Part shown: piece after piece, positions 36,453 through 43,682 of the stretch | Layout of the letters: each line of letters begins with the position of its first letter | How positions within the stretch are numbered: the stretch's first letter is position 1 | From: Pseudanabaena mucicola FACHB-723 | GTDB taxonomy: Bacteria > Cyanobacteriota > Cyanobacteriia > Pseudanabaenales > Pseudanabaenaceae | DNA: 64,000 nt | Assembly (NCBI RefSeq): GCF_014696385.1 | Contig: NZ_JACJQB010000001.1 | Coordinates: 124,001 to 188,000, forward strand | Direction of reading: 5' to 3' | Made by a program: the position numbers and the translations under genes | The notes under the pieces: generated by a model | What the model was told of the DNA's origin: nothing | Databases searched by the model: none | The model's input: only the letters and a program-made list of their open reading frames with translations

Positions 36453-37238
36453 TCATTGATTTTTTGGCAACAAGAATTTGATATTAATGCGATCGCCTTC
36501 TTGTAAACCTATTTCCTGTGTTAGTCCTGCCCTGACCTCAATCACCTGATCTGCCATTACTCCGCCCGCAGGATAAATTGGACAGGGATCGCTTACACAG
36601 GTGGTCACATTCCTTGCAATCGCTTTGACTTCTCCATCAAGCAAGAAAATCATGTCGAGGGGGGATGGAGTATTTTTCATCCAGAAGGCAACAGGACGTG
36701 CAGGTATAAAAGGAAATAACATGCCACGATCGTCGGGTAATGGCAGACGAAACATTAAGCCTTTTTCCCGCTCTTGGGGCGTATTCGCTACCTCCAGTTG
36801 GATTTCGCGATCGGCAATGGTGGCAATGGCAGTAATAGGCAAGTATTGAGCTAGCTCTGAGGCTGGTTTGGGTCTAGTTTGTGATGTCACTGTTGGCGTG
36901 ACTATTGGTGTGCTTGGTGATGTTGTCGTCTGAGGCTGAGTTGTCTGAGGCTGAGTTGTCTGAGGCTGAGTTGTCTGAGGCTGAGTTGTCTGAGGCTGAG
37001 TTGTCTGAGGCTGAGTTGTCTGAGGCTGAGTTGTCTGAGGCTGAGTTGTCTGAGGCTGAGTTGTCTGAGGCTGAGTTGTCTGAGGCTGATCAGATGCAGC
37101 AGGCTTACAGCCCATTAAACAGAGACTACAACAAAAACTGAGGCTAATCTTCCATACTTTTACAGAAAGTCTTTGGATTGAACTAGGAGTAGGTGTGTCA
37201 CAATTTCTAGAAGTATTGCCAGTCATATCGCCAGTCAT
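36453..37238 (-). CDS. DUF192 lipoprotein with (QPQTT)10 linker
   Basis: Protein of 261 residues. A signal peptide ends in the lipobox LMGC (Cys44). Residues 51-100 are ten exact QPQTT repeats from a 15-bp minisatellite, followed by a Thr/Pro linker. The DUF192 domain (about 135-258) has QEREKGLMFR, MLFPF, FWMKNTPSPLDMIFL and IEVRAG. DUF192 function is unknown. The start codon lies three bases from that of the divergent GH57 gene, so its promoter must lie in GH57 coding sequence, or the true start is later (Met5 is one option). Confidence 0.85.
   Translation of the reverse strand: MTGDMTGNTSRNCDTPTPSSIQRLSVKVWKISLSFCCSLCLMGCKPAASDQPQTTQPQTTQPQTTQPQTTQPQTTQPQTTQPQTTQPQTTQPQTTQPQTTQPQTTTSPSTPIVTPTVTSQTRPKPASELAQYLPITAIATIADREIQLEVANTPQEREKGLMFRLPLPDDRGMLFPFIPARPVAFWMKNTPSPLDMIFLLDGEVKAIARNVTTCVSDPCPIYPAGGVMADQVIEVRAGLTQEIGLQEGDRINIKFLLPKNQ
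36931..37089. repeat. 15-bp perfect minisatellite in DUF192 gene
   Basis: TGAGGCTGAGTTGTC repeated ten times without a base change plus a nine-base partial unit. In-frame (15 bp = five codons), so slippage changes linker length without a frameshift. Exact identity points to recent expansion. Confidence 0.95.
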
Positions 37239-37241
37239 CCT

Positions 37242-39461
37242 ATGTCATCTCCTCTACATATCGCATTTATCTGGCACCAACATCAACCTCTTTACAAAAG
37301 CGCGATCGCGGGCAAGTATCATCTGCCTTGGGTGAGACTGCATGGCGTAAAAGATTATTTAGATTTAGCGTTGATGTTGTCAAGATACCCGAAATTACAT
37401 CAAACCATTAATTTAGTGCCATCGTTAATCTTGCAACTACAGGATTATGTGGAGGGGAAAGCATTTGATCCTTACTTAGCTCTGACTCTAACGCCAGTCG
37501 ATACATTATCGCGATCGCAAAAACATTTTATCGTCGAACATTTTTTTGATGCTAATCATCAGACGATGATCGAGCCTTACCCTCGCTATGCTGACCTGCT
37601 AGCCCAAAAGCAAGCCTATGGCATTGATTGGTGCGTGAATAATTGGCAAGCACCAGACTTTAGCGATCTTTTGGCATGGCATAACTTGGCATGGATTGAT
37701 CCTCTGTTTCGGGAAGAGGATCAGGAAATTGCTGAATGGTACAATCGCGGCAAAGAATTTACCCTCGCCGATCGCCAAAGAATCTATAGCAAACAACGCG
37801 AGATTATTGCTCGAATTCTGCCCCAACATCGGCAAATGCAGCGTAATGGTCAGTTAGAAATCACCACCACGCCCTACAATCACCCGATTATGCCGCTACT
37901 TGCCGATACCCAAGCAGGTAGAATCGCCGTACCGCAAATGTATCTGCCCAACCAACGTTTTCGGCACGAGCCAGACATTACAATGCATCTGGCAAAAGCC
38001 AAAGAACTGTATCGTCAACACTTTAGCTGTGATCCTCAAGGTCTATGGCCGTCAGAGCAATCGGTTAGCCCTGCTATTTTGCCCCATATTTCTAAGCAAG
38101 GTTTTTCGTGGCTTTGTTCTGATGAGGGGGTCTTAGGTTGGAGTCTTGGACATTATTTCCGTCGCGATGAGCGCGGCGCAATTGATGCGCCACACCTGCT
38201 ATATCAACCCTATCGCCTCGAAACAGTCCATGGCGACCTGTCAATTATTTTTCGCGACCGTCTCCTCTCTGACCTGATTGGGTTTAGCTATGGTGCATTA
38301 CTACCCAAAGCTGCTAGTGATGACCTTTGCGATCGCTTGCTCAAGATTCAGCAACAACAAAATGAATATCTTGCTGAACATCCTGAAGGACAGCCTTGGC
38401 TAGTTACTATTGCCCTCGATGGCGAAAACTGTTGGGAATTTTACCCACAGGATGGCAACCCATTCTTACAAACACTTTACGAAGCGCTGTCTCAAAATCC
38501 CAATCTGAAATTAGTTACGCCATCTGAATATTTAGAGAAATATCCCCCTCTAGACAAAATCCCTCCCCATCAACTGCATAGCGGTTCATGGATTGACTCT
38601 AGCTTCACCACATGGATTGGTGATCCTGTCAAAAACCGTGCTTGGGAAATGCTTGCCGAAGCACGTCAAGTCTTAGCAATGCATCCCGAAGCGACCCCTG
38701 AAAATAATCCCGAAGCATGGGAAAGCTTGATGGCGGCTGAAGGCTCTGATTGGTTCTGGTGGTTTGGCGAAGGGCATAGCTCCAACGATGATGCGATGTT
38801 TGATCGCTTATTTCGTGAGCATTTGCAGGTAATCTATCGCGCCCTCAATGAGCCTGTGCCCCATGCTTTGCTCTATCCCCTTGAGCCGCACGATGTTTCG
38901 ACTAATGATCGTCCTACAGGTTTAATCAATCCAATTATTAATGGCAGATTTGAAAATGACGATTGGCAGGGAGCAGGCAAAATTGAAATTAGTGGGGCGC
39001 GTGGGGCAATGCACCAAAATGCCCCTGTTAAGAGACTTTGGTATGGATACGATCATTTTTATTGCTACTTACGCCTAGAATTTAGTAATCTAGACAGCAT
39101 CGCTCAAAGTAAACTAAATTTATTGTGGTTTTATCCTAATAGGATTCATCCCAATAGCCCAGTCAAGCTTCTTGATATACCTGACGTATCGCCGCTCAAT
39201 TATCTATTTCGCCATCATCTTGCGATCGATTTTGCCGATAGGTCAGTTCAGCTTCAAGAGTCAACCGAAGATTTTCGGTGGGAAACAATCGCGACTCATA
39301 CAAAGATTGGGTTTGAGACATGCTTGGAAATTGCTATTCCTTGGAGTGATTTAGCAGTTAAGCCTCAAACTGTCGCTAGACTGGTAATTATGCTCAGCCA
39401 AAAAGATCATTTCCAAATGTCTCTGCCTGAGTACACAATTATTCCCATCGAAGTACCCTAG
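37242..39461 (+). CDS. Glycoside hydrolase family 57 enzyme
   Basis: GH57 protein of 739 residues. Family regions are seen in order: HQHQP (12-16), then the nucleophile segment LWPSEQSVS and the acid/base segment IALDGENCWEFY. A C-terminal extension (about 560-739) looks like a beta-rich domain. GH57 members act on alpha-glucans as amylases, glucanotransferases or branching enzymes; which one cannot be told. A glycogen-metabolism role fits glgP at 19 kb. Confidence 0.88.
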   Translation: MSSPLHIAFIWHQHQPLYKSAIAGKYHLPWVRLHGVKDYLDLALMLSRYPKLHQTINLVPSLILQLQDYVEGKAFDPYLALTLTPVDTLSRSQKHFIVEHFFDANHQTMIEPYPRYADLLAQKQAYGIDWCVNNWQAPDFSDLLAWHNLAWIDPLFREEDQEIAEWYNRGKEFTLADRQRIYSKQREIIARILPQHRQMQRNGQLEITTTPYNHPIMPLLADTQAGRIAVPQMYLPNQRFRHEPDITMHLAKAKELYRQHFSCDPQGLWPSEQSVSPAILPHISKQGFSWLCSDEGVLGWSLGHYFRRDERGAIDAPHLLYQPYRLETVHGDLSIIFRDRLLSDLIGFSYGALLPKAASDDLCDRLLKIQQQQNEYLAEHPEGQPWLVTIALDGENCWEFYPQDGNPFLQTLYEALSQNPNLKLVTPSEYLEKYPPLDKIPPHQLHSGSWIDSSFTTWIGDPVKNRAWEMLAEARQVLAMHPEATPENNPEAWESLMAAEGSDWFWWFGEGHSSNDDAMFDRLFREHLQVIYRALNEPVPHALLYPLEPHDVSTNDRPTGLINPIINGRFENDDWQGAGKIEISGARGAMHQNAPVKRLWYGYDHFYCYLRLEFSNLDSIAQSKLNLLWFYPNRIHPNSPVKLLDIPDVSPLNYLFRHHLAIDFADRSVQLQESTEDFRWETIATHTKIGFETCLEIAIPWSDLAVKPQTVARLVIMLSQKDHFQMSLPEYTIIPIEVP

Positions 39462-39486
39462 ATTTGCGTTATTAACAGAGATAACA

Positions 39487-40044
39487 GTGGAAAAGCAAGA
39501 AAAGACCAGTATTGAGTCGATTGTTGAGCAAGCTCTGCAAGATGGCTACCTAACTCCAGCAATGGAAGCTGAAGTGGGGAGAATTTGTGATAGTGCCTTT
39601 GAACTGTCCGTCGAAGAGTACATGGCACTTGATCGATTAATGGGTTCTTTGCTTACGGGAGAAGTGGTTGCCGTACCGCGTAAGCAATTTATTAATGTTA
39701 TGGAAGAACTGGTACTTAGCGAGGCAGTAGCAAGAGTTGCTGAAATTGAAGCTAGTAGCAATAAGGTGCTGGACTTAGGAGATATTGCCGCCTATGCCCT
39801 TAATCGCCTACCACCGTTATATGCCACCACAGAGCAGGGGGCGAATTATCAACGTGACCGTGCTATGGCTGATCTACAACATTTAATTACCCAGCAGGTT
39901 AAAGAAGCGATCGATCGCAATATTGATCGTCCTGAATTTTTCCCCGATCGTTCCACGTTTGGCTCGATCAACAAAGATTCAGTGCTATCACAGCTTAGTA
40001 ACCTACTTCAAGCCTATGCTCCTGACTATGAGTCAAAGAGTTAG
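39487..40044 (+). CDS. ComFB-family protein
   Basis: Protein of 185 residues starting at GTG. The ComFB motif is clear: FINVMEELVLSEAVARV, then LGDIAAYALNRLPPLYATTEQG. Cyanobacterial ComFB relatives have been reported as c-di-GMP receptors, which would connect it with the diguanylate cyclase in this window. N- and C-terminal helical extensions flank the domain. It follows GH57 by 25 bp and may share its transcript. Confidence 0.85.
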   Translation: MEKQEKTSIESIVEQALQDGYLTPAMEAEVGRICDSAFELSVEEYMALDRLMGSLLTGEVVAVPRKQFINVMEELVLSEAVARVAEIEASSNKVLDLGDIAAYALNRLPPLYATTEQGANYQRDRAMADLQHLITQQVKEAIDRNIDRPEFFPDRSTFGSINKDSVLSQLSNLLQAYAPDYESKS

Positions 40045-40070
40045 TTAAGCAAAGCTGTTAATGGGGAATT

Positions 40071-40118
40071 ATAAAAGCCTTTATAAAGTCGCTTCGCGTT
40101 GCTTTTAAAGGCTTTTAT
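40071..40118. terminator. Hairpin between convergent genes, GC-TTC-GC apex
   Basis: Arms ATAAAAGCCTTTATAAAGTCGC and GCGTTGCTTTTAAAGGCTTTTAT separated by TTC, imperfect with a one-base bulge. It overlaps the stop of the minus-strand gene at 40115. Confidence 0.7.
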
Positions 40119-40900
40119 GGAGTGAACAAAAATGAGAGTGGGTAACTGGGATTAGCGGCAAATCCTAAAATGCCGCGATCGCGATGTTCGTAGATTAAAT
40201 GATTGTCTGTGTCAAATAGGAATGTGCCGCCGCGCTGCGTCATGTATGACGCATCAGGCACATAGGCTTGCCAATTGCCCAACACCTCTGCCATATTTCT
40301 GAGGCGGAGTGTGGCTAGCTCGAAAGGGCGCTGAAATCCGCTACCACCTGCCCACTGAAAGAATGAGCCTTTTAAGGGTGGCAATGGTGCAGCTTTGATG
40401 GTTTCTTGATCGCCAATTAGTTGTGGTGCATGACGATCGCCGCGATAGCCACGAAATACTTCCTTTAATGTGCCTTGGCTGCCAATGCCTGCACACATCA
40501 ACATCAAGTTTACCCAAGCACTCTGTCCTGCTGAGAGGAACGGAAATTTGGTTGTCAATCCTGTGTAGAGATTTAATTGGCGATGTAACTCGCCTGTGGG
40601 GTCAATGAATAGGCAATTTTCGTCAAAGCCTGTAAATTTGCAAAAATATTGTCCAGATTGGCGATTACCAATGCCGATCGCCCGAATGACAATTCCTTCG
40701 GATTTGATGCGGTCAATCTCTCGCTGGATCCACCAAATATATTCAAGGCTATCAAAGTCACCGAGCTGGGGCAGCACTAGGATTAATTTGCGTGACGCTG
40801 ATGGACAGGCATCGAATATGTTTGCGATCGCACCATCACTGACCCGTTGCCGTTGCGTTTGACTTAGTATTTCGTAAGTTTTGGAATTCAGGTTATCCAT
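40115..40900 (-). CDS. Peroxiredoxin-like AhpC/TSA-2 family protein
   Basis: Thioredoxin-fold protein of 261 residues (KLILVLPQLGDFDSLEYIW, then IGNRQSGQYFCKFTGF and a C-terminal GGTFLFDTDNHLIYEHRD strand). The place where peroxiredoxins have their peroxidatic Cys reads PQLGDFDS here, so peroxidase chemistry is doubtful. Cyanobacteria have several such Cys-less relatives; role unknown. Confidence 0.72.
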   Translation of the reverse strand: MDNLNSKTYEILSQTQRQRVSDGAIANIFDACPSASRKLILVLPQLGDFDSLEYIWWIQREIDRIKSEGIVIRAIGIGNRQSGQYFCKFTGFDENCLFIDPTGELHRQLNLYTGLTTKFPFLSAGQSAWVNLMLMCAGIGSQGTLKEVFRGYRGDRHAPQLIGDQETIKAAPLPPLKGSFFQWAGGSGFQRPFELATLRLRNMAEVLGNWQAYVPDASYMTQRGGTFLFDTDNHLIYEHRDRGILGFAANPSYPLSFLFTP

Positions 40901-40909
40901 ATGCTCTGG

Positions 40910-41416
40910 CTAGATCAATAACTTCGGTGGAATTGACAGAAAAAGGGTTCCATTACCGACCCAAGGTTGCTCATTAGGTAAAACCAAGCCAATGATACCT
41001 GCTTTTTTCAAGACTAATGCGCCCTTAGACTCTCCCCAAATCAACATCTCGGCCCAAGTGGTCAGATCAGGTTCATGCCCAATCAGCCCTAAAGCAGCTC
41101 GGTGAGGCTGAGGATGGTTACTGATCCAATCAGTAAACCATCCTAGCCATGCCTCAAAGTTTCCTTCAGGAGCAAGCTCTAAGGACTTTTCAATAGGGCA
41201 ATTACTAAAGGTATGGGCAAAAATTTCCGCAGTTTGTTGAGCGCGAAGTAATGGACTAGTCTGCATGAGATCAAAACGTAGACCTAAATCATAAAGACGC
41301 TTCACAACTTGCTTCGTTTTTTTGCGCCCCTCATCAGTGAGGGGACGTTGCGTATCATCTTCATAATTTTCTCTGTCTTCAGCAATGCCATGCCGAATGA
41401 GATATAGGCTAGGCAT
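40910..41416 (-). CDS. sixA: Phosphohistidine phosphatase SixA
   Basis: Histidine-phosphatase superfamily protein of 168 residues with the catalytic [10 protein letters not shown] at the N-terminus, [14 protein letters not shown] and the second His in GLIGHEPDL. SixA removes phosphate from His-containing phosphotransfer domains. The ATG lies inside the end of purQ (8-nt overlap), indicating translational coupling. Confidence 0.9.
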   Translation of the reverse strand: MPSLYLIRHGIAEDRENYEDDTQRPLTDEGRKKTKQVVKRLYDLGLRFDLMQTSPLLRAQQTAEIFAHTFSNCPIEKSLELAPEGNFEAWLGWFTDWISNHPQPHRAALGLIGHEPDLTTWAEMLIWGESKGALVLKKAGIIGLVLPNEQPWVGNGTLFLSIPPKLLI

Positions 41417-42107
41417 TGACTAACAAGCCCTCAAGTAATCCTGCAAATAGTGGCTTGCCATCAGTACCACCTAAAAGCCCCTCAGCAGCACGCTCAGGGT
41501 GAGGCATCATGCCAATCACATTGCCTTGTTGGTTACAGATGCCAGCGATATTGCTCACCGAACCATTGGGATTTGATTCGTTGTTCACATTACCAAGGGC
41601 ATCGCAATAACGAAATACAACTTGTTGATTATCTTCAAGTTCTTTGAGGGTATCGGCATCCGCAAAGTAGCAGCCTTCTCCATGGGCAATTGGTAGGGTA
41701 ATTACTTGCTGCTTTTGGTATTTTTGGGTGAACGGTAAATCGTTGCGCTCAACTCGTAAAGGTACGCGATCGCAAATAAAGTGCAAATCCCGATTACGAA
41801 CTAACGCACCTGGCAACAAGCCAGATTCAGTTAGGATCTGGAACCCGTTACAAATGCCAATCACATATTTGCCCTTAGCGACATGTTCTTGCAAAGATTG
41901 CATGACTGGGGCAAATCTGGCGATCGCACCACAACGCAAATAGTCGCCGTAGCTAAAGCCACCCGGCACAACAATGACATCGCAATCACTAATATCTGTA
42001 TCACTATGCCAAATCAGTCTGGTTGGCTGTTGCAAAATACCACTGGTAACAGTGGCAATATCGCGATCGCAGTTAGAACCCGGAAAAACGACAACGCCAA
42101 ATTTCAT
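41409..42107 (-). CDS. purQ: Phosphoribosylformylglycinamidine synthase subunit PurQ
   Basis: Class I glutamine amidotransferase of 232 residues: [11 protein letters not shown], nucleophile Cys in [11 protein letters not shown], and the His/Glu pair in MMPHPERA. It supplies ammonia to PurL in purine synthesis step four. Its ATG overlaps the purS stop as ATGA. Confidence 0.97.
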   Translation of the reverse strand: MKFGVVVFPGSNCDRDIATVTSGILQQPTRLIWHSDTDISDCDVIVVPGGFSYGDYLRCGAIARFAPVMQSLQEHVAKGKYVIGICNGFQILTESGLLPGALVRNRDLHFICDRVPLRVERNDLPFTQKYQKQQVITLPIAHGEGCYFADADTLKELEDNQQVVFRYCDALGNVNNESNPNGSVSNIAGICNQQGNVIGMMPHPERAAEGLLGGTDGKPLFAGLLEGLLVNA

Positions 42108-42370
42108 GCTTTGCGCTCCTGTGCGATCGCCGTTAATTCAAAGCGATAATTTTCAATTACAGGATTTGCCAACAGCTTATCGCAGGCTTCATCAAGCTTT
42201 TGAGATGCTTCAGTTTCATCAGCAGCATCAAGCACAATCTCCACATACTTGCCGATGCGAACTGAGTCAACGTGATAATCCATTTGCTTGAGGGCAGACT
42301 GTACTGCTGTACCTGCGGGATCGAGAACCGATGGACGTAAGGTAACAAATATACGGGCTTGATACTTCAC
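42104..42370 (-). CDS. purS: Phosphoribosylformylglycinamidine synthase subunit PurS
   Basis: An 88-residue PurS ([20 protein letters not shown], then VGKYVEI-like [12 protein letters not shown]). It bridges PurL and PurQ in the small-type FGAM synthase. Starts at GTG. First gene of purS-purQ-sixA; purL is elsewhere. Confidence 0.95.
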   Translation of the reverse strand: MKYQARIFVTLRPSVLDPAGTAVQSALKQMDYHVDSVRIGKYVEIVLDAADETEASQKLDEACDKLLANPVIENYRFELTAIAQERKA

Positions 42371-42503
42371 TCTAAATGACTTTCTCCTGTTGTTAAATCG
42401 ATCGTTTCTAAAGGCGATCTAGGGCGACCTTTTGAGTATATCAACTCTGTCAGCACTTCTCTAGGAATACCAAAGGAATCCTAATCAGTGTTTAATACGC
42501 GAT

Positions 42504-42986
42504 TTAAGCGGCTTTAGACATTTGCTCTAAAATGCGCTGTACGATTTCCCAACCCGTGAGTGTTTGCCAAGCGAAAATACCAATTAAAACGGTATTGACA
42601 GTGATATGTGTGACCCGCGCCCATTCTTTGCCCTGTTGCAGCACTGGCGCTAAAGCCGCAGATAGGGCCGCGAGAAACACTAGACCTAAACCTGCAATCA
42701 GATGCGCCCCCACAAAAAGTTTGCCATTGTTGTTATAGGTAACCGCCATGCCACCAATCGCACCAGCTACCATCAACAACAAAAAGATCGAGCCAAGGTT
42801 GTGATGCAAAACGTTATAACGCTTAGAAATTAAGGTTTTTTTCTCTTCACCTTCAGTGCTGCGAATCCTGCGATATTGCCAGCCAACGTAACCCGCATAC
42901 AATGTCAAAAATAAGGCGATAAGCATCAGCAATGGATGGGCAAAGGTGACGATAGTTTTGAGTGGTTCTGGAATTGCGACGATCAT
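42504..42986 (-). CDS. DUF4079 membrane protein
   Basis: Protein of 160 residues with four membrane helices and conserved His (FAHPLLMLIALFLTLYAGY, VLHHNLGSIFLLLMV, VGAHLIAGLG, VTHITVNTVLIGIF), the DUF4079 pattern; paired His residues might bind haem, which is speculative. The start is MIVAIPEP: the longer open frame reads upstream into a dispersed hairpin (43081-43139) and is very unlikely to be translated. Confidence 0.82.
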   Translation of the reverse strand: MIVAIPEPLKTIVTFAHPLLMLIALFLTLYAGYVGWQYRRIRSTEGEEKKTLISKRYNVLHHNLGSIFLLLMVAGAIGGMAVTYNNNGKLFVGAHLIAGLGLVFLAALSAALAPVLQQGKEWARVTHITVNTVLIGIFAWQTLTGWEIVQRILEQMSKAA

Positions 42987-43080
42987 AGTTCTATATTTAA
43001 GATTTGTTCTTGAGATCTGTTTAGAAATGCGTTGCGTGGCTATTTTATTGCATCCTATTCGATTGTAAACAATTTTAAGT

Positions 43081-43139
43081 AAACCAGATAAATTTTTGAA
43101 AGCGCCGCGAAGCGGCGCTTTCAAAAATTTATCTGGTTT
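43081..43139. repeat. Perfect 28-bp hairpin, GC-GAA-GC apex
   Basis: Arms AAACCAGATAAATTTTTGAA-AGCGCCGC around GAA; the right arm ends one base before the stop codon complement of the MEKHLA gene. Related in its arm body to 27451. Confidence 0.9.
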
Positions 43140-43140
43140 T

Positions 43141-43644
43141 TCAGTCAGTGTTTTGTGCTGTATCTATTGCTTCCCAGTGGCGAAATGTGGCGGCTTGCCC
43201 CAACAGCTTGCCCTGCGGATCGACAACATTCCAGATAATGGCTTGATCGATATAAAAACGTTCACCTGTGCTGGCAATCCGAATGCCGCGATAGTTACTG
43301 ATATATCCCTGAGACTTTGCCTGCGCGAGGAGTTGTTCTCTTTCACTACGTTCTATTGGCTCGGCAGTATAGCGCGATGGCGTGGCGGTGAAAGTTTGCC
43401 AATCCATTTTCCAAAGGCTTAATGCTTGTTGATTGCCATAGTTCAAAATCGGATCAGCTTGAGTACCATGGGAAACCACTACAAAGTCAGCATTAAATAG
43501 CTCATTGGCAATTTCTAGAGGGGATTTGCGATCGCAGTCTGGTAATAAATTAGTGCCTGTCCAATGATGAAAGCTATAAAGTAACAACTGAATATGTTGT
43601 AATAGTTCTTCTTGTAACCAAGGTTCCGATTGGTTGGGATTCAT
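43141..43644 (-). CDS. MEKHLA-domain protein
   Basis: Protein of 167 residues made almost wholly of a MEKHLA domain, a PAS-like fold common in cyanobacteria and plants (LFNADFVVVSHGTQADPILNYGNQ is its hallmark region, then GERFYIDQAIIWNV). No output domain is attached; a small-molecule sensor is inferred. Divergent from priA with 38 bp between starts. Confidence 0.85.
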   Translation of the reverse strand: MNPNQSEPWLQEELLQHIQLLLYSFHHWTGTNLLPDCDRKSPLEIANELFNADFVVVSHGTQADPILNYGNQQALSLWKMDWQTFTATPSRYTAEPIERSEREQLLAQAKSQGYISNYRGIRIASTGERFYIDQAIIWNVVDPQGKLLGQAATFRHWEAIDTAQNTD

Positions 43645-43682
43645 AATTTGTCTTAGGTTAGCTCAATCAAACAATCAAATAT

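Noticed and set aside
36905-37141. Plus-strand ORF of LSEAE repeats
   Set aside because: It is the antisense of the QPQTT minisatellite; a 15-bp repeat stays open in several frames.
42987-43124. Longer N-terminus for the DUF4079 gene
   Set aside because: The extra codons run into the 28-bp hairpin, whose two arms encode the same MKAP...GAFKNLSG peptide on both strands, a palindrome artefact.
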